DNA of 64,000 bases from Chitinophaga ginsengisegetis (GTDB lineage Bacteria > Bacteroidota > Bacteroidia > Chitinophagales > Chitinophagaceae). Each line of letters begins with the position of its first letter. The first letter of the stretch is position 1. Location: the NCBI RefSeq assembly GCF_900168065.1, contig NZ_FUZZ01000003.1, forward strand, positions 62,001 through 126,000, written 5' to 3'. A model generated the notes under the pieces. It searched no databases, was not told the origin of the DNA, and saw only the letters and a program-made list of their open reading frames with translations. This document shows positions 1-7,964 of the stretch, one piece after another. The translations under genes and the position numbers were made by a program.

Positions 1-393
1 GTTGTTAAGATCAGCGCCTTTCAATCTTTCGATAATGATATTACAACGCGAGATGCCGGTGTAACTATGTTGCCAGGTGGCCGCTACATAAGCATTGGTA
101 GAGGTATTGATAAAGTCGGAAATGTTTTCACGTTCCACAATAGAAGTACCCCTGTTACCTGGTATAGCCTGATAAATGGTGTTATCAGAGTGCATTTCTG
201 AAGTAAAATAATCATTCACCAGCACATCCCGGAGAGGTGCATAGGCGGCCACTACAGCCGATCTGAATTGTTGCTCCGTTTTATAAAATACGTCGTCGGT
301 ATATGCATCTTCAGGCGACCGTTCGATAAAATCCTTGCTGCAGGATATTGTCACTGCACACAAAAGGATCATCACTGTATATAGCTTTTTCAT
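1..393 (-). CDS. SusD/RagB-family outer-membrane lipoprotein, N-terminal part
   Basis: Truncated by the left edge: 131 codons are visible, starting at ATG 393. The N-terminus is a lipoprotein signal ending in T-I-S-C with Cys18 as the lipidation site, followed by a typical SusD opening (SKDFIERSPEDAYTDD). SusD proteins sit on the cell surface as the lid of a SusC TonB-dependent channel and bind glycans or other nutrients. It starts 20 bp after the stop of the SusC gene on the same strand, so the two are surely cotranscribed. Seen: lipobox, opening motif and adjacency. Inferred: pairing with this SusC. The substrate cannot be told from the visible part. Confidence 0.9.
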   Translation of the reverse strand, partial: MKKLYTVMILLCAVTISCSKDFIERSPEDAYTDDVFYKTEQQFRSAVVAAYAPLRDVLVNDYFTSEMHSDNTIYQAIPGNRGTSIVERENISDFINTSTNAYVAATWQHSYTGISRCNIIIERLKGADLNN

Positions 394-413
394 ATTTTGT
401 CAGCGTTAAATGA

Positions 414-3400
414 TTATTTAAATGTGGTGGTGAATCCAAGAGAAAAGGTTCTTGGTATAGGGTAGGCATTTTCATCTACACCAACACCCGACGTAGGATC
501 AGAGCCGCCCACATTTATTTCCGGATTCATACCTGAATAGCCCGTTAATACAAACGCCTGTTGTATAGATGCAAAGACCCTCAGGTTTTTTATCATCGCG
601 TTTCTTAAAGGCACCGTATATCCAAGTGTTATATTTTTGGCAGTGAGATAAGATCCATCTTCTATCCATTGACTGTTTACCTGTCTTCCCATTGCGGTGG
701 TACCTGATTTGGTACGCGGATAAACGCCCGATCCCGGGTTTTCTTCTGAGCGCCAGCGATCGGCAGCTGCGGCCAGCGGAAGACGGGAACCATCCATGTT
801 GGTTTGATACGCCCATTTAGCCGCGTTCAGGATTTTTCCGCCAACAGAAAAGGTCATGTCAATGTTCAGGTCAAAATTTTTATACCTGAAGTTGTTCACG
901 ATACCGCCGGTAAATGTTGGCGTAGGATCGCCAATAAAAGTGCGGTCGTTCACATCATCAATAACGCCATCACCGTTGATGTCCTTCACCTTGATTGTTC
1001 CGATATCAGAGTTACCGTTTGGCTTGGCAGTGGTACTTAAATACTTGGGAGAGTTGGCAAGGTCGGCAGCATCTTTATATAATCCTTCAAAAACAAATCC
1101 GTAAAACTCACCCAGGTGATGTCCTACCTGCTGACGGTAATAATCTGAACTCACCGTTACATTTCTCCTGATATAACCGGGATCTACAAGGTTGGTAATC
1201 AGGTTCCTGTCGAACGATAAAGCCAGGCTGGTATTCCATTTCAGGCTACCGGTAAGATTTTTAGAACTCACAGAAAATTCATGTCCCCACATTTTAAGTT
1301 CACCCACATTAAAAATGATTTGGTTAAACCCGGATGATGTAGGTATGGAGCGTTGCTGAATCAGTCCATCCGTTAATTTGCGGTAATAATCGTAGGTAAA
1401 AGTGAGGCGGTTATCCAATACGCCCAGCTCCAGACCGATGTCGAACTGCTTGTTGCGCTCCCATCTCAAATCCTTATTAGGCAGCCGGTTGATGGTTTGT
1501 CCCTGGGTGATTACGTTATTAAAGTTGTAGTAATAAGTGCCGATAGTGGCCTGTGGATCATAGTTACCGGCGAAGAAGTTATTACCTGTGATCCCGTAAC
1601 TGGCCCGTAGTTTAAGGAAGTTAACGCCTTTTACATTCTTCATAAATGATTCATCGCTAACGATCCAGCCCGCAGCTACTGACGGGAAGCTGCCCCACTG
1701 TGTATTCTCTCCGAATTTTGAGGAGCCATCGCGTCTGAGTGCTGCAGACAAAAGATACTTCCCTTTATAATTATAATTCACCCGGCCTATGGTCGACAAT
1801 AATGAATAGGATCCCGCACCACTGCTACCGGTAACACTGGTGGCGGCACCGAGGTATTCAATATCATCACTGGTGAAACCGAGACCTGTCAGTGTGTTAT
1901 TATAGGTGCTGAATTCCTGCGCCGAGTAGCCTACCAATGCCTCTATATTATGATCTTTAAAGAAGGTTCTGTTATACACCAGGTTTCCCTCTGCGGTCCA
2001 TGAGCCGTTATCAACTGCCGAGCTGGTTCCCGTGGTTTGTCCCTGTGTGCCAGTAACCAAACCCGACTGGAAATACTTGCGTGTTTCAGCGCCTTTATCT
2101 GCCGCCAGATTGCCCTTGATGCTTAATCCCGGCAGGAATTCATAGTTCAGGTAAATGTTACCGAGTATGCGGGTTGTTTTATAATCGTCGTTGGTTAATT
2201 CATAAGTAGCGAGTGGATTGATATAGGCCACCATACCTGGAGAAGAAACGTTGCGCGTGTAGGAACCATCTGCATTATAAGGACTTACCAATGGACTGGC
2301 CTCGAAGAACCTTTCAAAGTATCCGCCCACACCGTCACTATTCAACCTGTTGTTATGATCCATCCGGTAACTCGGCGCCAGGTTGAAACCTATTTTGAGC
2401 TTATTGTTTTCGGTGGTAAAATCCTGGTTAAAACGCATTGAATATAACTTGGTGCCGGTATTGATCAATACACCTTGTTGCTCCTGGTAGCCTGCTATTA
2501 CGGTAGATGAAGAGTGTTCACGCGCCGTTCGCACGGTGAGGTCATAGCTTTGAATAGGCGCCGTTCTGGTTAGCAATTTAAACCAGTTGGTGCCTTCTCC
2601 ATACTGCTCCGGGTTGTCGTAAGCGGCGTGATAATCGGCAGAAACGGAATAGCCGGGTTCATACTTCAATCCATCTTCTGCACGCTCTTTCATGAAGGTA
2701 GCAAACTCTCTTGCAGTCATCATCTTCGGCAGTTTACCGGTAGGGATCTTCTGCAAACCGTAGTAGCTGGAGAATTCAATTTTTGCGTCGCCTGGCTTTG
2801 CATGTTTGGTGGTAATGAGTACTACACCGTTTGCGGCTCTTGATCCATACAATGCAGTGGCGGATGCGTCTTTAAGAAAACTATAGCTTTCTATTTCTGC
2901 AGGATTGATGTTATTGATACTTCCTGTAATGGGGTTACCATCAATTACAAAAAGCGGTTGATTGCTTGAGTAAAAAGATGCTGCGCCCCGGATAATAAAC
3001 CCCATACCGCGCCCGGGCTGGCCGCTGGTTTGGGATACCTGAACGCCGGCTACTTTTCCCTGCAACTGCTGGGCAAACTGGGTTACCGGCATGTCCTGCA
3101 AAGACGACGCATCAACGGTTGCAATTGAGCCTGTAATTTCGCGGCTTTTCTGCTTACCATAACTCACCACTACTTCTGTCAGTTTGTTATCGGCCAGCTG
3201 CATGGAAAAATCAAGCGAGGTGGTTTTTCCTTCTTTTATAACAACATTATTCGATTTCTGCGACCTGAAAGAAACGTAAGTTACTTCAAGTGTATAGTTG
3301 CCTGGTTTAAGGTTGAATGTGTAATCGCCGTTAGCGTCACTTTGAACAACCTGGCCGGTTTCCAGCGCCCTGATTGTTGCGCCGGGCAAAGGCGCGCCTT

Positions 3401-3803
3401 TTTCGTCCACCACTCTTCCTGATAATTTACCGGGCGCTTGTGGAACAGGTTTGGTATCAATCACCACATAGCCTTCTACCAGCTTATAGTCGAGATTGGT
3501 TGACTCCAACACCTTTTCAATCAGGTATTTTACGGTTGAGTGGTCTGAATCAATAGTGATTTTTTGTTTGAGTCCTGCCAACAACTTTTCCGGCAGTACA
3601 AACCTGATTCCGCTCTTTGCCTGAATAGTTAACAGGCTTTCTTTCACGCCGGCGTGATCCAACTTAACAGCAATCACTTTGTCCAGTTGCTGGCCACGGG
3701 CGTTTCCGGCCAGCAGTACGCCAATAAAAGTAAGTTGCGCGATTAAAAGTATACATGAACATCTCATCATAAACTTAGTTGTGGGATGTAATCCTTTTTG
3801 CAT
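414..3803 (-). CDS. SusC/RagA-family TonB-linked outer-membrane transducer with STN domain
   Basis: 1129 aa. Order: signal peptide (about 1-38, ending near GNARGQQ); an STN/secretin-N domain (about 40-115), the part that talks to FecR-type anti-sigma factors; a carboxypeptidase-D-regulatory-like beta sandwich (about 125-205) with GRVVDEKGAPLPGATI; then the SusC plug with EVVVSYGKQKSREITGS and LQGKVAGVQVSQTSGQPG, and a beta barrel to the end (final residue Phe-Lys after a TTTF strand). It imports a ligand held by SusD using TonB energy. The STN domain together with the sigma and FecR genes upstream marks a transducer whose ligand switches on its own operon. The substrate is unknown. Length fits the family. 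Confidence 0.96.
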   Translation of the reverse strand: MQKGLHPTTKFMMRCSCILLIAQLTFIGVLLAGNARGQQLDKVIAVKLDHAGVKESLLTIQAKSGIRFVLPEKLLAGLKQKITIDSDHSTVKYLIEKVLESTNLDYKLVEGYVVIDTKPVPQAPGKLSGRVVDEKGAPLPGATIRALETGQVVQSDANGDYTFNLKPGNYTLEVTYVSFRSQKSNNVVIKEGKTTSLDFSMQLADNKLTEVVVSYGKQKSREITGSIATVDASSLQDMPVTQFAQQLQGKVAGVQVSQTSGQPGRGMGFIIRGAASFYSSNQPLFVIDGNPITGSINNINPAEIESYSFLKDASATALYGSRAANGVVLITTKHAKPGDAKIEFSSYYGLQKIPTGKLPKMMTAREFATFMKERAEDGLKYEPGYSVSADYHAAYDNPEQYGEGTNWFKLLTRTAPIQSYDLTVRTAREHSSSTVIAGYQEQQGVLINTGTKLYSMRFNQDFTTENNKLKIGFNLAPSYRMDHNNRLNSDGVGGYFERFFEASPLVSPYNADGSYTRNVSSPGMVAYINPLATYELTNDDYKTTRILGNIYLNYEFLPGLSIKGNLAADKGAETRKYFQSGLVTGTQGQTTGTSSAVDNGSWTAEGNLVYNRTFFKDHNIEALVGYSAQEFSTYNNTLTGLGFTSDDIEYLGAATSVTGSSGAGSYSLLSTIGRVNYNYKGKYLLSAALRRDGSSKFGENTQWGSFPSVAAGWIVSDESFMKNVKGVNFLKLRASYGITGNNFFAGNYDPQATIGTYYYNFNNVITQGQTINRLPNKDLRWERNKQFDIGLELGVLDNRLTFTYDYYRKLTDGLIQQRSIPTSSGFNQIIFNVGELKMWGHEFSVSSKNLTGSLKWNTSLALSFDRNLITNLVDPGYIRRNVTVSSDYYRQQVGHHLGEFYGFVFEGLYKDAADLANSPKYLSTTAKPNGNSDIGTIKVKDINGDGVIDDVNDRTFIGDPTPTFTGGIVNNFRYKNFDLNIDMTFSVGGKILNAAKWAYQTNMDGSRLPLAAAADRWRSEENPGSGVYPRTKSGTTAMGRQVNSQWIEDGSYLTAKNITLGYTVPLRNAMIKNLRVFASIQQAFVLTGYSGMNPEINVGGSDPTSGVGVDENAYPIPRTFSLGFTTTFK

Positions 3804-3970
3804 TAATTTTTGTATTAAGGTTGGCCGGCGTCAGCCGGAATCGTTGTTAATTTCCTTTCGCTTTATCCTGTTGCCTCTTATGGGCGTGCAGTTTCACGAC
3901 ATCACATGCGGCGTCCCTATCCAATGATGGACAGCTTTTTTTTAATACATATCGTTTGTTTATTTTAAGA

Positions 3971-4969
3971 TTAGCGAATAACGATTTCCCCGTTTTTCAT
4001 TTCGTAGCTGAAATGGCCTGCTGCGGCCAGCACGTTCAATATCTTATCTATTGGCACCCTGGCGTCCAGTGTCAGCGTCATTTTTTCCGCTGATTTTGTG
4101 TGTTGTTTAAAAGTGATTTTCACATTGTACCACCGCTGCAATACCTCTGCAATATCATTGAGCGAAGCATTGTTGAATGTTAACCGGGCTTCCTTCAGGT
4201 CCTGTACTTCTTCCGGATCAACTGTTTCTCTTTTAATTTCACCGTGATCAAACAGCACTTTTTGCCCTGGCGTTAAAACGGCCAGTGATCTGGAAAAATC
4301 GGTGCCTACCTGGTCCACCTTTACTTTCCCGGTAGCTACTTCCACCAGTAAGGGTTTATTTTTAAATGCTTCTATTTTAAAAGAAGTCCCTAATACTTTG
4401 GTTTGCACATCGCCGGTATGAACGGTGAACGGCTTATGCTTCTCTTTCGTTACTTCAAAAAAAGCTTCTCCATACAGATAGATATCCCTGGTATCTCCGG
4501 AAAAATTCTCAGGATATTTCAAACGGCTGCCTGCGCCCAGGTATACCACGCTGCTATCAGAAAGAATTATTTTTGACCGCTGCCCGTTTGGGTTGTTGCT
4601 TTCCACAAAAGCCACCTGTGTTCCTCTTTTATTACTTAAATAACTGATGGTATAAATACCCATAGCTGTCAGGATCAGGCCAATCCAGATGGCAGCATGC
4701 CGCAGGTGTAATAAGCTCCTCCTACGCGCAATATTCACATGCCCTATCCTTTCCTGCATGGATTTTTTCAACTCCTGCTGCCGGGGATGAACAGATTTGT
4801 CGTTCTCAAATACGATCCAGTCTTTACCAGCATTTGCAGACAGGATGTCCTCCAACAATTTTTCTGATGCAGGATCTTTCAGAAACAGGTTTACCAGTCG
4901 CTCCTCCTCGGCCGAACATTTGCCTGCTAAAAATTTCTCAATTAATTCCCGGTTTATTTGTCTTGACAT
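3971..4969 (-). CDS. FecR-family anti-sigma factor
   Basis: 332 aa. The N-terminal cytoplasmic part (about 1-85) has the short helical anti-sigma segment (LIEKFLAGKCSAEEERLV). One membrane segment follows at about 90-112 (IWIGLILTAMGIYTISYL), then a periplasmic FecR domain (about 120-240) and a C-terminal DUF4974 domain with NDIAEVLQRWYNVKITF. It holds the neighbouring ECF sigma factor inactive until the STN domain of the SusC protein signals across the periplasm. It lies between sigma and susC on the same strand, the usual order. The start at 4969 is ATG. The 396-bp gap to the sigma gene holds a tandem array and is unusually long for this pair. Confidence 0.95.
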   Translation of the reverse strand: MSRQINRELIEKFLAGKCSAEEERLVNLFLKDPASEKLLEDILSANAGKDWIVFENDKSVHPRQQELKKSMQERIGHVNIARRRSLLHLRHAAIWIGLILTAMGIYTISYLSNKRGTQVAFVESNNPNGQRSKIILSDSSVVYLGAGSRLKYPENFSGDTRDIYLYGEAFFEVTKEKHKPFTVHTGDVQTKVLGTSFKIEAFKNKPLLVEVATGKVKVDQVGTDFSRSLAVLTPGQKVLFDHGEIKRETVDPEEVQDLKEARLTFNNASLNDIAEVLQRWYNVKITFKQHTKSAEKMTLTLDARVPIDKILNVLAAAGHFSYEMKNGEIVIR

Positions 4970-5139
4970 GCTGGTTTAACAGAGCATAAAAGGTCCCTGT
5001 TAATCATATAGGGACAAAAAAGAAGACGAAGGGCTATCCGATGTTGAAGAAAAAACAGAAACATAATTTACCGGGGGACCGGGGTGTTATTATATGTAAA
5101 ATAATTACCCTGTATGGGGTATAAAAAAGGGGGGTAAGT

Positions 5140-5326
5140 GTATTGGGAGTGTATGGGAAGTGTATGGTGAGTGTATGGTGAGTGTATGGGAACAGTATGG
5201 GGAGTGTATGGGGAGTGTATGGGAACAGTATAGGGACTGTATAGGAACTGTATGGGGAATACGACACATACACGACTCCTAAGTATCCGAGAAGTATCAG
5301 AGAAGTATGGGAGAAGTATACAGGAA
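5140..5326. repeat. 11-bp tandem repeat array between ECF sigma and fecR genes
   Basis: The tetramer GTAT recurs at 5140, 5151, 5162, 5173, 5184, 5195, 5206, 5217, 5228, 5239 and 5250, then at 5283, 5294, 5305 and 5316. Every step is 11 bp, and the one gap is 33 bp, so phase is kept over about 17 units. Units read GTATGGGAAGT, GTATGGGGAGT or GTATGGGAACA in the first block and GTATCCGAGAA-like in the second. Because 11 is not a multiple of 3 and the units carry no stop on the minus strand, a meaningless 100-codon open frame runs through it. The array makes up most of the gap between the sigma stop and the fecR start. Confidence 0.9.
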
Positions 5327-5365
5327 GTAATGACAACCGCCTGCTTAAATATTATTTTTAATATA

Positions 5366-5968
5366 TTATGAATGCAGAAAAAGCAGTAGAAATCCTGTGA
5401 GCGCCGGCAACACTGTATCGCTATGGTTATTGAGCTGCTTTCTGAAATGATTCAGGGAGAATTTAATATGGTTCTTAACGGTATTAATAGAAATATTGAG
5501 GTCGTTGGCAATTTCGGCGTGGGAGAGATCGCCTTCCCTGCTCATTTGAAATACAATTTTACGCTGGGGGCTTAATGAATCAAGATGGAAATGATATTTT
5601 GCTTCCAGTTCCCTGGTGTCCAGTTGGTGGTCGGCCGGGGTAGCCACAAAGGAAAGGTTATTCTCAATAAATTCTATCGGGGCTATGGAAACGGCTTTTT
5701 TACGGATCGCCTTGATGGTGGCGTTTTTGGCTGCTCTGAAGATATATGGTTTAAACTCGCCTTCTATCTGTAGTGTATGTCTTTTATCCCATATCCACAT
5801 CATCAGGTCCATGATGGCTTCTTCTGCAAAGTATTCATCCTTCACATAGCCAAGTGCGTAGTTATACAATCTTCCAAAATAGCGATCAAATAAAGTATTA
5901 AATGCTTTGAGATTGTTTTTGGTACATTCTTCCAGTAGCTGCTTATCTGATAGTAAACGATATTCCAT
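5366..5968 (-). CDS. ECF-family RNA polymerase sigma factor
   Basis: 200 aa. Region 2 is at about 20-90 (FDRYFGRLYNYALGYV, then EEAIMDLMMWIWDKR), and region 4 at about 130-188 contains LSPQRKIVFQMSREGD and the helix-turn-helix HAEIANDLNISINTVKNHI. It directs RNA polymerase to a small regulon, most likely this susCD unit. The order sigma, fecR, susC, susD on one strand is the classic transducer arrangement. It starts at ATG 5968. The C-terminus ends in a hydrophobic VLPALTGFLLLFLHS stretch, common in Bacteroidota sigma factors of this group. No clear TAnnTTTG promoter was seen directly upstream. Confidence 0.95.
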   Translation of the reverse strand: MEYRLLSDKQLLEECTKNNLKAFNTLFDRYFGRLYNYALGYVKDEYFAEEAIMDLMMWIWDKRHTLQIEGEFKPYIFRAAKNATIKAIRKKAVSIAPIEFIENNLSFVATPADHQLDTRELEAKYHFHLDSLSPQRKIVFQMSREGDLSHAEIANDLNISINTVKNHIKFSLNHFRKQLNNHSDTVLPALTGFLLLFLHS

Positions 5969-6100
5969 AAAAATGGATTGAATGTATTTTTCAGCAAAAC
6001 TAGAGACCAGAGTTTGTTTTTCTGCTACGTGGGATGTTAACTGTGCATTAATAAACTGTTACCTCAATAATAATATCTGGCAGGAGTAGGGGCATAAAAA

Positions 6101-6122
6101 AAACGGGGAGAAATCCCCGTTT
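6101..6122 (-). terminator. Rho-independent terminator of the peroxiredoxin gene
   Basis: Read on the minus strand, a perfect 9-bp stem (AAACGGGGA / TCCCCGTTT) with a 4-base loop runs straight into a tract of T residues. It lies about 60 bp beyond the peroxiredoxin stop codon and before the sigma gene, so it separates the two minus-strand units. Confidence 0.85.
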
Positions 6123-6185
6123 CGTAAAAATCAAAAACCAACCATTAAAAAATCTTTATAAGAAAGCCTTACGGCTCTTTAAATA

Positions 6186-6821
6186 CTATTTGTTGGGCTG
6201 TGGTGTTGTTCTCAGGTAAGGCTTGATAATTTTGTGGCCTTTCGGAAAACGTGCAGGAATATCTGCTGTTGGCACCGCTGCCGTAACGATTACGTCTTCA
6301 CCATCTTTCCAGTCGGCTGGTGTAGCTACGCTGTATTTAGCAGTCAGCTGCAGGGAATCCAGTACACGGAGCACTTCTACGAAGTTTCTGCCGGTAGAGG
6401 CCGGGTAGGTGATGATGAGTTTTACTTTTTTGTCCGGTCCTATGATAAACAAGGATCTTACCGTAAATGTTTCAGAGGCATTTGGATGAATCATATCATA
6501 CAGGTTTGCCACTGTTTTGTTTTCATCTGCAATAATAGGAAAAGTTACGTCACACTGTTGTGTTTCGTTAATATCATTTATCCAGCTCAGGTGTTTATCT
6601 AATGGATCTACGCTGACAGCCAGTACTTTAGTATTACGTTTTGCAAACTCTTCCTTTAATAAAGCCGTTTTTCCCAATTCGGTAGTACATACCGGGGTAA
6701 AATCTGCCGGGTGGGAAAACAAGATACCCCAACCTTCGCCGAGGTAATCGTAAAAATCTATTTCCCCTAAAGTGGTATTGGCTTTGAAATTAGGAGCAAC
6801 ATCTCCCAGTCTTAAACTCAT
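6186..6821 (-). CDS. Peroxiredoxin, Prx6 (1-Cys type) family
   Basis: 211 aa, the usual size. The AhpC/TSA fold fills about 5-150, with the peroxidatic cysteine Cys45 in HPADFTPVCTTELG. A C-terminal 1-Cys Prx dimerisation domain follows, ending in the Prx6 signature DWKDGEDVIV. It reduces hydrogen peroxide and organic hydroperoxides in the cytoplasm. A second cysteine (Cys90, in ETQQCDVTFP) is common in bacterial Prx6 proteins but is not a canonical resolving position. The gene is monocistronic, with a consensus promoter 20 bp upstream and its own terminator. There is no OxyR or reductase gene next to it. Confidence 0.95.
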   Translation of the reverse strand: MSLRLGDVAPNFKANTTLGEIDFYDYLGEGWGILFSHPADFTPVCTTELGKTALLKEEFAKRNTKVLAVSVDPLDKHLSWINDINETQQCDVTFPIIADENKTVANLYDMIHPNASETFTVRSLFIIGPDKKVKLIITYPASTGRNFVEVLRVLDSLQLTAKYSVATPADWKDGEDVIVTAAVPTADIPARFPKGHKIIKPYLRTTPQPNK

Positions 6822-6841
6822 AGTTCTACGATTTAATTGAC

Positions 6842-6849
6842 CAAAAATA
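6842..6849 (-). promoter_or_regulatory. Bacteroidota -7 element for the peroxiredoxin gene
   Basis: TATTTTTG on the minus strand matches the TAnnTTTG consensus and ends 20 bp before the ATG at 6821. The -33 region is not clear. Confidence 0.5.
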
Positions 6850-6929
6850 GCATTTTCCTACAAAATTTATAGACTTTAAGGGATTTTTTTCAGAATTTTG
6901 CGCTTTTTTTTTCCGGGGCAAAGGTTTTG

Positions 6930-7180
6930 GGGGCTAACAAACAATGGAAATTGGGGGTTCATTCAAACGGATACCAGGGGCTAACACCAATGGGTATCAG
7001 GGGTTAACATAAATGGATGCAAGGCTTGGCGGTTAACGTAAATGGATACCGGGGTTAACATAAACAGATGTCCGGGAATTAACATACATGGACACCGGGG
7101 CTAACATAAATGGATTCTTTTTCATCTTTGTGTCTTTCAGGGTTAACATAAATGGATCATCAGGGTTCATCAACGGATAG
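6930..7180. repeat. Degenerate 22-24-bp repeat array with a GTTAACATAAATGGATACC core
   Basis: About ten copies of a unit close to GGGGTTAACATAAATGGATACC. The (t/c)taac or ttcat core begins at 6934, 6958, 6981, 7004, 7033, 7055, 7079, 7101, 7143 and 7165. Most steps are 22-24 bp, with one of 29 and one of 42 where AT-rich filler enters. Copies at 7004 and 7143 are nearly identical over 16 bases; others drift. The array fills the 377-bp gap between the peroxiredoxin promoter and the stop codon of the unknown gene at 7199. No frame stays open through it. There is no constant-repeat / unique-spacer pattern, so it is not CRISPR. Confidence 0.85.
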
Positions 7181-7198
7181 AAATATGGTTATAAGTAT

Positions 7199-7831
7199 TT
7201 ATGTATTTGAGGTGTACAGCTGCCAGGCATAATATGCCATACTGAACTTGTTATCGTCTTCCAGGGCGGCCATTACCCGGGCAGCGTCTTCCCCCAATTC
7301 TAATTCGATAAAACCGAGATACAGGTTATAGGCGTCATGAAGCATTTGAATGCAATACTCCATTTTCTCATTGGCGTCGTTTGAGTTGTACCGGGCGGCA
7401 GGCGGCAATGTAGGCACGGTGGGTACCGGCATCTGGATCACACGCTCTATATAATAACACTCTTCATCGGCATATGCCTCCCAGTTATCGTCGTGCTGCA
7501 AACAGGGCCTCCTCATGTGAAATACGAGGTGATCAAACACTACGGCGCCACCCAGTTCCGCTTCCAGGTCAATAATGTCCGGCGTGCGGCGCATATCTTC
7601 CAGCTTTTTCACAATCGTCATCTGCACCGCATCATGCTTGTCCTGGCTGAAACGCAGCATGATGTTCATTACTTCGTAAGTAGTTACAAAATCGCAGGGA
7701 TACCACACCTCATCCAGTAGCGCCTGGCCCCAGAGCGTCAGGTAATTGGAATCATCCATAATGATCTGCCCAATTGAAATGGCCTGTACCTGCGTAATTG
7801 CTGTAGTTGTATTTACCTTATTCATAACCAT
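7199..7831 (-). CDS. Hypothetical acidic cytoplasmic protein
   Basis: 210 aa that I do not recognise. There is no signal peptide or membrane helix. The composition is rich in Asp/Glu (QDKHDAVQMTIVKKLEDMRR, LEAELGGAVVFDHLVFHMRR) with a proline patch in the middle (MPVPTVPTLPPAARYN). The C-terminal third looks helical (EKMEYCIQMLHDAYNLYLGF, LGEDAARVMAALEDD). The start may be ATG 7831 or the second ATG at 7825. It is divergent from the WYL regulator at 7965 with a 133-bp shared upstream region, so that regulator is the natural candidate to control it. The downstream side is the repeat array. Codon use looks like that of the neighbours. Confidence 0.7.
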   Translation of the reverse strand: MVMNKVNTTTAITQVQAISIGQIIMDDSNYLTLWGQALLDEVWYPCDFVTTYEVMNIMLRFSQDKHDAVQMTIVKKLEDMRRTPDIIDLEAELGGAVVFDHLVFHMRRPCLQHDDNWEAYADEECYYIERVIQMPVPTVPTLPPAARYNSNDANEKMEYCIQMLHDAYNLYLGFIELELGEDAARVMAALEDDNKFSMAYYAWQLYTSNT

Positions 7832-7964
7832 CAGGTTTTAATAACACTACAAATTTATCGGCGCCGCACGCAAGGGATTTGCGTAGTGATCTTTTGATGA
7901 TAATTTTTTTAATCCTCGTCGCAAAAGCGGGAATTGTTTATTTTTATTATCTAAATTTTATCTT

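Noticed and set aside
5140..5326. Coding repeat of a surface protein
   Set aside because: An 11-bp period cannot keep one reading frame with a 3-base code except as a 33-bp composite, and there is no plausible start or signal peptide.
5034..5336. A 100-codon minus-strand open frame through the 11-bp array
   Set aside because: It exists only because the repeat unit lacks stops in any frame; the predicted peptide is a Tyr/Pro/Thr repeat with a TTG start and no family resemblance.
6930..7180. CRISPR array
   Set aside because: Units are degenerate and directly adjoining at 22-24 bp, with no constant repeat plus unique spacer pattern and no cas genes.
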